Shown: piece after piece, positions 1 to 7,420 of the stretch | How the letters are laid out: every line of letters starts with the position of its first letter | How positions within the stretch are numbered: position 1 is the stretch's first letter | Notes under the pieces: generated by a model | What the model was told of the DNA's origin: nothing | Database searches by the model: none | What the model saw: the letters and a program-made list of their open reading frames with translations, nothing else | DNA from: Nitrospira sp. UBA2083 | GTDB lineage: Bacteria > Nitrospirota > Nitrospiria > Nitrospirales > Nitrospiraceae | Direction of reading: 5' to 3' | Assembly (NCBI GenBank): GCA_002331625.1 | Contig: DCZN01000064.1 | Span: 1-11,567, forward strand | DNA: 11,567 bases | Program-made: the position numbers and the translations under genes

Positions 1-206
1 ATATGCCGGAGATGGACGGCATTACGCTCATCAAGGAACTGCGGAAATTAAGCGCGTTCAAGTTTACGCCCATCCTCATGCTCACGACTGAGTCCGCGAC
101 AGAAAAGAAACAGGCTGGAAAAGAAGCCGGTGCGACGGGGTGGCTGGTGAAGCCGTTCAATCCGGAAACGCTGCTCAAGACCATTGCGAAGGTACTACCG
201 GCGTGA
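1..206 (+). CDS. cheY: CheY-like response regulator receiver, 5' end outside the window
   Basis: This is the C-terminal half of a single-domain receiver that, when phosphorylated by CheA, would carry the signal to the flagellar motor or another target. The visible part begins at MPEMDG, the loop just after the phosphorylated aspartate, so that aspartate and roughly the first 55 residues lie upstream of the window. Still visible are the conserved Thr in LMLTTES (about residue 28 of the visible part) and the conserved Lys in LVKPF (about residue 50), both needed for the receiver switch. The protein ends right after the last helix (IAKVLPA) with no output domain, as in CheY. The reading frame is open to the left edge; the ATG at base 3 lies inside the domain and is not the start. 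cheA begins 157 bases downstream. The role is inferred from this neighbour; a CheY-like protein of another pathway is less likely. Confidence 0.9.
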   Translation, partial: MPEMDGITLIKELRKLSAFKFTPILMLTTESATEKKQAGKEAGATGWLVKPFNPETLLKTIAKVLPA

Positions 207-235
207 ACGTCTCTTGTAAGAAACGTTCACGCCGG
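198..235 (+). terminator. 13-bp perfect hairpin across the cheY stop codon
   Basis: CCGGCGTGAACGT (198-210) and ACGTTCACGCCGG (223-235) are perfect inverted copies separated by a 12-nt loop. The cheY stop codon (204-206) lies inside the left arm. The stem is strong, but only AGTTTC follows, not a run of T, so it is a weak match to a Rho-independent terminator. It could attenuate transcription between cheY and cheA or protect the 3' end of the cheY message. It may also be one end of the repeat region that follows. Confidence 0.5.
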
Positions 236-236
236 A

Positions 237-351
237 GTTTCACGTTGCATGTTCCAAGTTTCACGATGGAACCAGAAACCTGAAACGTGAAGCCAGAAAC
301 GTATTCGGGAAGCGGCCATCCGAAAACATGAAACTCGAAACCTGAGACGGG
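237..351. repeat. Heptad repeat cluster between cheY and cheA
   Basis: This gap is built mostly from 7-nt units. On the left are TTCACGT (239-245) and TTCACGA (260-266). On the right, in opposite orientation, are ACCAGAA, ACCTGAA, ACGTGAA and GCCAGAA in strict 7-nt phase (271-298), then ACATGAA, ACTCGAA and ACCTGAG (326-346). The halves can pair: TTCACGTT (239-246) with AACGTGAA (284-291), and GTTCCA (251-256) with TGGAAC (267-272). Bases 329-348 match 7499-7518 at 19 of 20 positions. No gene is visible in this gap. Confidence 0.75.
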
Positions 352-363
352 CATCGGAGGTCT

Positions 364-2544
364 ATGAGTAACGAGTTTGCGCAATTTCAGGAGGCCTTTT
401 TTGAGGAAGCCGGGGAACATCTGGCGGTCGTTGAAGAAGGTCTACTGGCGCTCGAACAGCATCCCCAGGATCTCGACCTGCTGAACAAAGTATTTCGGTC
501 GGCCCATTCCATCAAAGGCACGGCCGGCATGTTTGGGTTCAATGCCGTGGCACAGTTTACCCACAAGATGGAGACGTTGCTCGACTTGCTGCGGAACGGG
601 CAAAAAGCCTTGTCACCGCCCATCGCAGATCTGCTGCTGAAATCAACCGATTGTTTGAAGGCACTGATTGAAGCGGCGAAGACAGGGGAGGGCATCGACG
701 ACGAGACGGTGCAACGGCTGACGGCCGAACTGGCCACAGCTAGCGATCTGAAGGTTGAGAAGAAGGCTAAGGTTGAGGGGAGTCATTCACGTTCTTCCGC
801 AACCTCACCCTCGACCTCAACCTTTCATATTGCTTGGACTCCACCCGAATGGATGTTCCAACGGGGTCTTGATCCGCTTCAGATCATGAAGGAGTTGGGC
901 GGGCTTGGGACTCTCGACAAGGTGATGCTCGATACGTCTCGCCTTCCACACCTGACCGAGATCGACCCCGAAAAGTGCTATCTCTCCTGGAAGATGCAAC
1001 TGGCAACTGGAAAGGATCGCAAGGTCATCGAATCGGTATTTGAGTTCGTCCGCGAAGACAGCTCACTGACGATAGAAGAAGCCACGGTTTCAAGTTTCAA
1101 GTCTCAAGTTTCAAGTGCGGCTTCTCAACATGAAACCCGAAACCAGGAACATGAAACCGGCGACCAGGGTCCCAAGCCCCTCGGCGCGATTCTGGTGGAG
1201 AGCGGAATGGTATCCCCTGCGGCCCTCGATCAGGCCCTAGCGCAGCAAAAACGGGTCGGAGAGATCCTGGTCGAGCAGAAAGTCGTGACTCCGCAACAGC
1301 TCGAGCAAGCACTGCACACCCAACGGCAGCAGGAGGCGGCGGCACAGACAAAGAAAACCGACACCACATCTATTCGCGTGGATACCGCGAAGATCGACAA
1401 ACTGATCAACCTCGTGGGCGAGTTGGTCATCACCCAATCGATGTTGAGCGATTTGGGGTCGCGTTTCGAGATCAAGCAGTTGCCGGTTTTGCTCGAACGG
1501 GTCGCGCAGTTGGAACGCAATACCCGAGAAATTCAGGAACGCGTCATGGGCATCCGCATGCTTCCCATTGGGACCGCATTCAGCCGATTTCCTCGCTTGG
1601 TCCGTGATCTGTCGAGCAAGGCGGGGAAGAAGATCCAGTTGGTGCTCTCAGGGGAAGAGACTGAGTTGGACAAGACGGTCATCGAGTCCATCGGCGATCC
1701 GCTGACGCATCTGGTCAGGAATTCGGCCGATCATGGACTGGAACCACCGGAAGAACGGCTCGACAACAATAAGCCGGAAGGGGTAACGATCCGGCTCAAT
1801 GCGTTCCACGAGGGGGGCAATATCTGCATTACGGTGGAAGACGATGGACGGGGCCTGAACCGCGATAAAATCGTTGCGAAGGCCGTCAAACAGGGATTGA
1901 TCGGAGAGAACGACAAGTTGTCCGACGACCAGATCTGGCCGCTCATCTTCAGGCCGGGATTTTCCACCGCTGAGAAGGTGACGGATGTTTCCGGCCGCGG
2001 CGTCGGTATGGATGTGGTCAAACGGAACATTGAAGCTCTTGGGGGGACAGTCAGTATCAAGACCGTCACAGGAAAGGGGACGACGTTCACACTGAAGTTA
2101 CCGCTCACACTGGCCATCATTGAGGGAATGACGGTCCGGGTCGGCAAGGAAACCTACATTGTCCCGTTGCTTTCCATTCTGGAGTCGATCCAACCAAAAG
2201 AAGGCACCATCAAGACCGTGGTGGGAAGGGGCGAACTCATCAATGTCCGAGGCACCTATCTGCCGATGATCCGGATGTACGACGTGTTTGTCCTGGAACC
2301 CGAGTATACCAACCCCATGAAAGCGATCTTGTTGATTCTCGAAACCGAAGGGGAGCGGGTGGCGGTGATGGTGGACGAGATTCTCGGGCAGCAGCAGGTC
2401 GTGATCAAGAGCATGGAGCAAAACTTCAGGAAGGTCGAAGGGATCGCCGGAGCCACGATCTTGGGAGACGGCACCGTCGGGTTTATTCTTGACGTGCGAG
2501 GGCTGCTGGAGATTGCACGGCATGGCACGCCGGTGGCGGCGTAA
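364..2544 (+). CDS. cheA: Chemotaxis histidine kinase CheA, with extra linker domain
   Basis: CheA reads receptor state through CheW and phosphorylates CheY. Domains in order over 726 residues: HPt (1-110) with phosphorylated His48 in [11 protein letters not shown]; a low-complexity linker (130-153); a P2-like response-regulator-binding region (about 154-240); a second low-complexity linker (243-267); a helical hairpin pair (271-325; [13 protein letters not shown] then [13 protein letters not shown]) like the N-terminal domain of type II secretion ATPases; P3 dimerisation (335-400); P4 ATPase with N box [10 protein letters not shown] (449-458), DDGRGL (493-498), GRGVGMDVV (544-552) and GKGTTF (570-575); and the CheW-like P5 (582-715). 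All key residues are present, so it should be active. GGAGG lies only 3 bases before the ATG, a short spacing, but no better start exists. Both low-complexity linkers are encoded by repeat DNA of the intergenic type. ribBA follows after 109 bases. Confidence 0.97.
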   Translation: MSNEFAQFQEAFFEEAGEHLAVVEEGLLALEQHPQDLDLLNKVFRSAHSIKGTAGMFGFNAVAQFTHKMETLLDLLRNGQKALSPPIADLLLKSTDCLKALIEAAKTGEGIDDETVQRLTAELATASDLKVEKKAKVEGSHSRSSATSPSTSTFHIAWTPPEWMFQRGLDPLQIMKELGGLGTLDKVMLDTSRLPHLTEIDPEKCYLSWKMQLATGKDRKVIESVFEFVREDSSLTIEEATVSSFKSQVSSAASQHETRNQEHETGDQGPKPLGAILVESGMVSPAALDQALAQQKRVGEILVEQKVVTPQQLEQALHTQRQQEAAAQTKKTDTTSIRVDTAKIDKLINLVGELVITQSMLSDLGSRFEIKQLPVLLERVAQLERNTREIQERVMGIRMLPIGTAFSRFPRLVRDLSSKAGKKIQLVLSGEETELDKTVIESIGDPLTHLVRNSADHGLEPPEERLDNNKPEGVTIRLNAFHEGGNICITVEDDGRGLNRDKIVAKAVKQGLIGENDKLSDDQIWPLIFRPGFSTAEKVTDVSGRGVGMDVVKRNIEALGGTVSIKTVTGKGTTFTLKLPLTLAIIEGMTVRVGKETYIVPLLSILESIQPKEGTIKTVVGRGELINVRGTYLPMIRMYDVFVLEPEYTNPMKAILLILETEGERVAVMVDEILGQQQVVIKSMEQNFRKVEGIAGATILGDGTVGFILDVRGLLEIARHGTPVAA
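751..824. repeat. In-frame GGTTGAGG/CCTCAACC inverted repeat inside cheA
   Basis: AAGGTTGAG occurs at 751-759 and again at 769-777. AGGTTGAGG (770-778) has its perfect reverse complement CCTCAACCT at 815-823, and a related CCTCACC lies at 803-809. The arms could form a hairpin with a 36-nt loop. The stretch is translated as the charged and Ser/Thr-rich linker ([10 protein letters not shown], then [15 protein letters not shown]) between the HPt and P2-like domains of CheA. The 18-base offset of the direct copies keeps the frame. Confidence 0.75.
1086..1158. repeat. In-frame heptad repeat inside cheA
   Basis: Four heptads (TTCAAGT, TTCAAGT, CTCAAGT, TTCAAGT) run in strict 7-nt phase at 1089-1116. 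After an 11-nt spacer, four heptads in the opposite orientation (ACATGAA, ACCCGAA, ACCAGGA, ACATGAA) run at 1128-1155. Bases 1094-1116 match 2569-2591 at 21 of 23 positions and the reverse complement of 7503-7525 at 22 of 23, so this is the same dispersed repeat as in the intergenic gaps. It encodes a Ser/Gln/Glu-rich linker (SFKSQVSS, then [14 protein letters not shown]) between the P2-like and hairpin domains. Confidence 0.85.
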
Positions 2545-2562
2545 GGGCAACCCCGTTTTGAG

Positions 2563-2630
2563 TTCCAAGTTTCAGGTCTCAGGTTTCAAGTTCAAGGTTT
2601 CACGTTGCGGGGGAGAACCAGAAACATGGT
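2563..2630. repeat. Heptad repeat in the cheA-ribBA gap
   Basis: Successive units TTCAGGT, CTCAGGT, TTCAAGT, TCAAGGT and TTCACGT run at 2571-2605, preceded by an 8-nt variant TTCCAAGT (2563-2570). One or two opposite units follow (ACCAGAA at 2617-2623, then ACATGGT). Bases 2569-2591 match the reverse complement of 7503-7525 at 22 of 23 positions. The repeat lies in the leader of ribBA and is open in its frame. A start placed upstream of it would therefore add translated repeat to RibBA. Confidence 0.8.
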
Positions 2631-2653
2631 GTTCCGAAGATGTGATCCTGTCT

Positions 2654-3865
2654 ATGGCTAACAAGCGATTCGACGATATCGAAGGCGCGCTCTGCGACAT
2701 CAAACAAGGCAAGTTCATTATTTTGGTTGATGACGAAGATCGGGAGAATGAGGGCGATCTCGTCATTGCTGCTCAATTTGCGACTTCCCGCGCGGTCAAT
2801 TTCATGGCTCAACATGCGCGGGGATTGATCTGCCTGGCTTTGACGCCGGAACGGGTTGAAGAGCTGCACCTTCCCCAGCAAGCGGCAGAAAATACCGCCA
2901 CATTCGGGACGGCCTTTACCGTGTCGATCGATGCGAAACAGGGCATCTCGACGGGGATTTCATCCGCCGACAGGGCCAAAACGATTCAGGTGGCCGTCAA
3001 TCCCAAAAGTAGACCGGCCGATCTCGCCAGACCGGGCCACATCTTTCCGCTCAGGGCGCAGCACGGGGGGGTCTTGAAGCGCGCCGGGCAGACCGAGGGA
3101 TCCGTCGATCTTGCAAGATTGGCTGGGCTGTATCCGGCCGGCGTGATCTGCGAGATCATGAATGAGGACGGCACGATGGCCCGGGTGCCGGCCTTGTTAC
3201 GGTTTGCCGCCCGGCACAAGCTCAAGATGATCACCATCAAGTCGCTCATCGAATACCGCATGAAGCGTGAGCCGTTCGTGACGCGAGCGGCCGGCACGCG
3301 GTTGCCCACCAAGTTCGGAGCGTTTGAGGCAATTGCCTATCACAATACGATCGACGGCAGCACCCATCTGGCGCTGGTGAAAGGTCCCATCGAGCCACAC
3401 CGACCCACGCTGGTCCGTGTGCATTCCGGCTGTCTGACGGCCGATGTACTTGGATCATTGCGTTGTGATTGCGGTGATCAGCTGCACCGGGCGATGGAAT
3501 TGATCGAGCGGGAAGGCCGAGGAGTATTATTGTACCTCAATCAGGAGGGACGGGGGATCGGCCTTCTGAACAAGATCAAGGCCTATGGGCTTCAGGATCG
3601 GGGTTCGGATACGGTGGAAGCCAATTTGAAGTTGGGGTTTCAGGCCGACCTACGGGACTATGGCGTCGGGGCACAGATTCTGGCCGATTTGGGTCTCCGA
3701 TCCATCAGGCTGATGACGAATAACCCGCGAAAAATCGTCGGGATCGAAGGCTATGGTTTGAAAGTCGTGGAACGGGTGCCGCTGGAGATCCATCCAGGAC
3801 GGATAAATCTCAAGTACTTGCGAACCAAGAAAGAGAAGCTGGGCCATCTGTTGCTCGCAGTGTGA
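2654..3865 (+). CDS. ribBA: Bifunctional RibBA: DHBP synthase / GTP cyclohydrolase II
   Basis: This cytosolic enzyme makes both entry compounds of riboflavin synthesis: 3,4-dihydroxy-2-butanone 4-phosphate from ribulose 5-phosphate, and the pyrimidine precursor from GTP. It has 403 residues from ATG 2654, the usual RibBA length. The RibB half (1-205) shows [10 protein letters not shown] (26-35), ISSADRAKT (102-110) and [15 protein letters not shown] (126-140). The RibA half (206-403) shows [20 protein letters not shown] with zinc ligands Cys260, Cys271 and Cys273, [20 protein letters not shown] (296-315) and TNNPRK (355-360). Two deviations: the usual RAGHTE reads RAGQTE, so a metal-binding His of RibB is Gln146, and HSEC reads HSGC. 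The frame is open back to 2489, inside cheA, but that extension is repeat [16 protein letters not shown] matches a normal RibB start; a GTG at 2642 is the nearest alternative. No strong ribosome site is seen. Its place between cheA and cheW is unusual. Confidence 0.95.
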   Translation: MANKRFDDIEGALCDIKQGKFIILVDDEDRENEGDLVIAAQFATSRAVNFMAQHARGLICLALTPERVEELHLPQQAAENTATFGTAFTVSIDAKQGISTGISSADRAKTIQVAVNPKSRPADLARPGHIFPLRAQHGGVLKRAGQTEGSVDLARLAGLYPAGVICEIMNEDGTMARVPALLRFAARHKLKMITIKSLIEYRMKREPFVTRAAGTRLPTKFGAFEAIAYHNTIDGSTHLALVKGPIEPHRPTLVRVHSGCLTADVLGSLRCDCGDQLHRAMELIEREGRGVLLYLNQEGRGIGLLNKIKAYGLQDRGSDTVEANLKLGFQADLRDYGVGAQILADLGLRSIRLMTNNPRKIVGIEGYGLKVVERVPLEIHPGRINLKYLRTKKEKLGHLLLAV

Positions 3866-3873
3866 TGCTACGA

Positions 3874-3980
3874 AGCTGACAAGATGCGCGTATCAGGCTG
3901 ACAGCGTGTAGGGGAGACACTAAACAAACTCCTGTTGGCCCGTTCGGACATCACCTTGCAGGCTTGTTAGCCTGTCAGCC
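3874..3980. repeat. GCTGACAG-type inverted repeat between ribBA and the ferredoxin gene
   Basis: GGCTGACAG (3896-3904) has its perfect reverse complement CTGTCAGCC at 3972-3980. A second pair, GCTGACAAG (3875-3883) and CTTGTTAGC (3963-3971), matches with one G-U pair in RNA. The two pairs interleave, so they look like repeat copies that can pair in alternative ways rather than one simple hairpin. This is a different repeat type from the GTTTCA heptads. It fills most of the 142-base gap and lies just upstream of the ferredoxin ribosome site. Confidence 0.6.
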
Positions 3981-4007
3981 AAAGATCGAGTTGGAAGGAA
4001 AGCTGAT

Positions 4008-4355
4008 ATGGCGCTCATGATCAATAACAATTGCATCTCCTGTGACGCCTGTCTGGCGGCTTGCCCCAATCAGGCAATTTTTGAAAAGCGGAGCGATGCC
4101 GAATCCGGCGGCTATCGCGTGAGTGACGAGCAGGGGCTCGACGGCACCACCTACGTCATCTCGCACGAGCGGTGCACGGAATGTGTCGGCCATTTTGCCG
4201 AGCCCCAATGTGCATCCGCCTGTCCGATCGGGGACTGTTGCGTACCGGATCCGCTGTTCCCTGAATCAACGACGGTATTATTGGAGCGGGCCCGCCGGCT
4301 CCATCCTCAGAAGGAGATCCGACATGACATGGTGTGGCAGGGGGTCCGAGGGTAA
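4008..4355 (+). CDS. Dicluster 4Fe-4S ferredoxin, YfhL type
   Basis: This small soluble electron carrier binds two [4Fe-4S] clusters. The first motif is CISCDACLAACP (Cys9, 12, 15, 19). The second is CTECVGHFAEPQCASACP (Cys56, 59, 68, 72), with the eight-residue spacing and CTECVGHF signature of the YfhL/FdxN group. The protein has 115 residues against about 86 for E. coli YfhL. The excess is mainly a longer loop between the clusters (about 35 residues from Pro20 to Cys56, against about 17), plus a longer C-terminus. Two further cysteines (77 and 78) precede VPDP. AAGGA (3995-3999) sits 8 bases before the ATG. Such ferredoxins supply low-potential electrons, for instance to CO2-fixing oxidoreductases in reverse-TCA organisms; the partner here is unknown. 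It sits between ribBA and cheW, 132 bases before cheW. Confidence 0.92.
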   Translation: MALMINNNCISCDACLAACPNQAIFEKRSDAESGGYRVSDEQGLDGTTYVISHERCTECVGHFAEPQCASACPIGDCCVPDPLFPESTTVLLERARRLHPQKEIRHDMVWQGVRG

Positions 4356-4477
4356 AAGGAGCGGAGGAGTCAAGTTTTGTGCTTGAGAACCGATAGAGCC
4401 CTGTCGAGCCCGAGAGGGGGTTCTGGGCCCTGAATAGTGGGCATGACATGTCCTGTGATGGGCGGCAGGCCCAATGA

Positions 4478-4485
4478 AGGAGGAG
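4478..4485 (+). promoter_or_regulatory. Ribosome binding site that fixes the cheW start
   Basis: AAGGAGGAG spans about 4477-4485 and precedes the ATG at 4488 by two or three bases. Its AAGGAGG core is 5 bases away. It favours 4488 over the in-frame GTG at 4437, whose extra 17 residues do not resemble CheW. The rest of the 132-base gap after the ferredoxin gene (4356-4487) shows no gene and no convincing terminator. Confidence 0.75.
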
Positions 4486-4487
4486 CT

Positions 4488-5009
4488 ATGGCGGCAGCAG
4501 CGCTCGAAACCGCGACCAAGGAGCTGAATCAGCAGATCGGGCTGACTACGGATGGGAGCCAGTTTCTCACGTTCAACTTGGGGGAGGAACTCTACGGCGT
4601 GGATATTCTCCGCGTCCAGGAAATCAAAGGCTATACCGCCGTCACGAAAATTCCCAATACGCCCTCGCATATCAAAGGCGTGTTGAATCTGCGCGGCACC
4701 ATCGTGCCGATCATCGAACTTCGAACGAAATTCAATATGCCGACCATCGACTACACGGCCTTTACCGTCATCATCGTGGTCGTCGTGCGTGACAAGGTCA
4801 TGGGGCTGGTGGTCGATGCGGTCTCGGACGTGTTGAACATCGATAAGAAGGATATCCAGCCGCCGCCGCAGTTCGGGGCCAAGGTGGACGTGAGCTTCTT
4901 GAATGGGATCGGCAAATCGAACGATAAGCTGGTGGCGCTCCTGGACATGGATCGCCTGTTGCTCGACGATGAGATGCAGGATGGCACGAAAGCGGCGAAG
5001 GCGGCGTAA
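4488..5009 (+). CDS. cheW: Chemotaxis coupling protein CheW
   Basis: CheW is the adaptor that links chemoreceptors to the P5 domain of CheA in the signalling array. From ATG 4488 it has 173 residues, normal for CheW. After a short Ala-rich N-terminal stretch, the single CheW domain starts at about residue 24 ([21 protein letters not shown]). It has the expected strand pattern: [59 protein letters not shown], and the closing [15 protein letters not shown] is the receptor- and CheA-contact signature. The strong AAGGAGG before it suggests high expression. The receptor gene starts 133 bases downstream, so the two probably share a message. Confidence 0.96.
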   Translation: MAAAALETATKELNQQIGLTTDGSQFLTFNLGEELYGVDILRVQEIKGYTAVTKIPNTPSHIKGVLNLRGTIVPIIELRTKFNMPTIDYTAFTVIIVVVVRDKVMGLVVDAVSDVLNIDKKDIQPPPQFGAKVDVSFLNGIGKSNDKLVALLDMDRLLLDDEMQDGTKAAKAA

Positions 5010-5124
5010 TCTCGAGGAGAGAGGGGAGAGCAGTATGAACCCTGAGATGACGGGGAACGAGGACGAGGCGTGTGTCGAGGCATTCGATGACTCTGCGATG
5101 CGGCTTCGCATCCAGCACAACACG

Positions 5125-5135
5125 AAGGAGGGAGG
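5125..5135 (+). promoter_or_regulatory. Ribosome binding site that decides the receptor start
   Basis: AAGGAGGGAGG covers 5125-5135, with its last GGAGG ending 7 bases before ATG 5143, close to ideal. An in-frame ATG at 5035 also has a purine-rich site (GAGGGGAG, 5021-5028) and would add 36 residues ([17 protein letters not shown] and so on). That extension ends in the codons of the ribosome site itself (KEGGRS), so 5143 is preferred but not proven. Confidence 0.65.
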
Positions 5136-5142
5136 ACGATCC

Positions 5143-7404
5143 ATGGACAATGTGAATGTCGAAGAGCTGGTTGCGAAACTGAAGGCCATTGACCAGGTGC
5201 AGGCTGCCATTGAGTTCAATATGGATGGGACGGTGATCACCGCCAACAACAATTTTCTGAAGACGCTGGGCTATACCCTCGACGAAATCAAGGGGCAACA
5301 CCATCGGATGTTCTGTGATCCCGCCTATGTCAACAGCCCGGAGTATCCGGCGTTTTGGGCCAAGCTGAACCGGGGTGAATATGATACCGGCACCTATCAA
5401 CGGGTTGGGAAGGGTGGCAAGGAGGTGTGGATTCAGGCCGCGTACTATCCCCTCATGAACAGCAGTGGGAAGCCCTACAAGGTGGTGAAGTTCGCCTCTG
5501 ATGTAACGGCAAGGCAAACGGAAATCCTGCATATGCAGGATGAGCTCAAGGTTCGCGAGGACATCATGAACACGACCAGCATCGTGTCGGAAGCCAACCT
5601 CAAGGGCGACATCATGTCGGTCAATGAGAAGTTCATGCAAGTGTCCAAGTATCCGAAGAACGAATTGGTCGGGTTTGGACACAATACGACGCGGCACCCT
5701 GACATGCCAAAAGAAGTCTTCAAGCAGATGTGGGCCACGATCGGCCGGGGCCAGATCTTCCGTGGCGTCGTGAAAAACCGCGCAAAAGACGGCACGCCCT
5801 ACTATGTGGATGCGGTGATCGCGCCGTTTGTCGACAAGAAGACCGGCAAGCCCCGCAAGTATCTGGGCGTGCGGTACGACATTACTGAACAGGAAATTCA
5901 GCGCCAGAACATGCAAGGCATTATGGACGCCATCAATAAGTCCTACGCCTCCATCGAGTTCAAGCTCGATGGCACCATCATGACGGCGAATGAAAATTTC
6001 TTGAAAACGGTGGGGTACAGCCTCGATGAGATCAAGGGCCAGCACCATCGGATGTTTTGCGACCCAGCCTATACGAACACCCCCGATTACGCCGCGTTTT
6101 GGCAGAAGCTGAATCGGGGCGACTTTGATGCCGGGGTCTACCGCCGCTTCGGTAAGGGCGGAAAAGAAGTGTGGATCCAGGCGTCCTATAACCCAATTAA
6201 GGATGAGATGGGCAGGCCGTTTAAGGTGGTGAAATTTGCGATTGATATCACCGCGCAGAAGCATGCGCAGGCTCAGTTGGAAGCCTGTATGGCGGAAGCG
6301 CAACTATCACTTGGAGCTTTGGCACAGGGGGACTTGACGCATTCAATGAGTGGAACGTACGACGGTGAGCTCGACAAGATCAAAGTGAGCGTCAATTCAG
6401 CATTGACCAACTTGACCAATACGATGTCGACGGTGCGTGATGCAGTGGAAGCGGTCACGGCTGGGTCCGAACAGATTACGAAGGGCAATGAAGACCTGTC
6501 TCAACGGACGAGCGAACAGGCTTCGGCGCTTGAGGAGACGTCTGCCTCCATGGAAGAAATGACCTCGACGGTGAAACAGAATGCCGACAACGCCAAACAG
6601 GCCAACCAATTGGCCATCGCGGCTCGCGATACGGCAGATAAAGGAGGCGCCGTCACGAAGAAAGCTGTCGATGCGATGGGCGAGATCAACAAGAGCAGCA
6701 AGAAGATCGCCGACATCATCACAGTCATCGACGAGATCGCGTTCCAGACCAACTTGTTGGCCTTGAATGCGGCGGTCGAAGCGGCACGAGCCGGCGAACA
6801 TGGACGTGGATTCGCCGTCGTCGCAGCTGAGGTTCGCAACTTGGCGCAACGGTCGGCGACCGCTGCGAAAGAGATCAAGGGATTGATCAATGAGTCCATC
6901 CAACGCGTGACGGACGGCAGCGATCTGGTGAACCAGTCCGGCAAGACGCTGGAAGAAATCGTCAGCTCCGTGAAACGCGTCACGGATATTATCGCGGAGA
7001 TCACCGCCGCCTCACAGGAGCAGGCAAGCGGCATCGATCAGGTCAACAAGGCCATCATGGCGATGGACGAGACCACCCAACAGAATGCGGCCTTGGTCGA
7101 AGAAACGACCTCCGCCGCCCAATCGATGAAGGACCAAGCTCAGGAGCTCATGCGGCAGGTGGAGGTCTTCAAGATCGAGCAGGCTGAAGGCCATCATGCC
7201 GCACGGGCTTTGGTGAGCCATGCAAGCCCTCGACCGGCCGCAAAGCCAATGGCAAAGTCCGTGGCTCATGGGACAGGAGGCAAGGTGGTAGCGAAGAAGC
7301 CGGCCGTCGGTAAGGCGGCGGAGCATAAGCAGCCGGCCGGTGTGGCAGCCGGCAACGGCCAAGGTCGCCATAGCGCTTCAGGAGATGACTTCGAAGAATT
7401 CTAG
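5143..7404 (+). CDS. Soluble methyl-accepting chemotaxis protein with three PAS domains (BdlA/Aer-like)
   Basis: This is a cytoplasmic chemoreceptor of 753 residues with no membrane segment or signal peptide, so it should sense an internal or diffusible cue. PAS1 (about 18-125) and PAS3 (about 266-372) are near duplicates: both contain [32 protein letters not shown] and KVVKFA, and they resemble the PAS domains of BdlA. PAS2 (about 140-250) resembles the FAD-binding PAS of Aer, with RHPDMPK (184-190) and [17 protein letters not shown]. Where Aer has Trp before SGIVKNR, this protein has Phe206. A HAMP-like helical region (374-430) leads to the MCP coiled coil (430-675) with the conserved tip [20 protein letters not shown] (530-549). 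Glu/Gln pairs such as [10 protein letters not shown] are likely methylation sites. A Lys/Ala/Pro-rich tail (680-745) ends in DDFEEF, like a CheR-docking pentapeptide. It is probably co-transcribed with cheW. Confidence 0.95.
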   Translation: MDNVNVEELVAKLKAIDQVQAAIEFNMDGTVITANNNFLKTLGYTLDEIKGQHHRMFCDPAYVNSPEYPAFWAKLNRGEYDTGTYQRVGKGGKEVWIQAAYYPLMNSSGKPYKVVKFASDVTARQTEILHMQDELKVREDIMNTTSIVSEANLKGDIMSVNEKFMQVSKYPKNELVGFGHNTTRHPDMPKEVFKQMWATIGRGQIFRGVVKNRAKDGTPYYVDAVIAPFVDKKTGKPRKYLGVRYDITEQEIQRQNMQGIMDAINKSYASIEFKLDGTIMTANENFLKTVGYSLDEIKGQHHRMFCDPAYTNTPDYAAFWQKLNRGDFDAGVYRRFGKGGKEVWIQASYNPIKDEMGRPFKVVKFAIDITAQKHAQAQLEACMAEAQLSLGALAQGDLTHSMSGTYDGELDKIKVSVNSALTNLTNTMSTVRDAVEAVTAGSEQITKGNEDLSQRTSEQASALEETSASMEEMTSTVKQNADNAKQANQLAIAARDTADKGGAVTKKAVDAMGEINKSSKKIADIITVIDEIAFQTNLLALNAAVEAARAGEHGRGFAVVAAEVRNLAQRSATAAKEIKGLINESIQRVTDGSDLVNQSGKTLEEIVSSVKRVTDIIAEITAASQEQASGIDQVNKAIMAMDETTQQNAALVEETTSAAQSMKDQAQELMRQVEVFKIEQAEGHHAARALVSHASPRPAAKPMAKSVAHGTGGKVVAKKPAVGKAAEHKQPAGVAAGNGQGRHSASGDDFEEF

Positions 7405-7420
7405 AAGCGGTGAGCGTATT

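Noticed and set aside
2489..2653. Longer RibBA start inside the end of cheA
   Set aside because: The frame is open from 2489, but the added residues are the cheA 3' end read in another frame followed by translated heptad repeat. Normal RibB similarity begins at ATG 2654.
3866..4007. FMN riboswitch near ribBA
   Set aside because: The bases before ribBA are repeat DNA, and the gap after it has no FMN-aptamer core that I can recognise.
4903..5142. Longer start for the three-PAS receptor
   Set aside because: The part from 4903 lies inside cheW in another frame. The start at 5035 remains a weaker option, but 5143 has the best ribosome site.
4278..5252. 324-codon minus-strand open frame
   Set aside because: It is opposite the ferredoxin gene end, cheW and the receptor start, with no recognisable domain. 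It is a shadow of real genes.
4798..6303. 501-codon open frame on the minus strand
   Set aside because: It lies wholly opposite cheW and the receptor gene, resembles no family and has no promoter or ribosome site. Long antisense frames are common in GC-rich genes.
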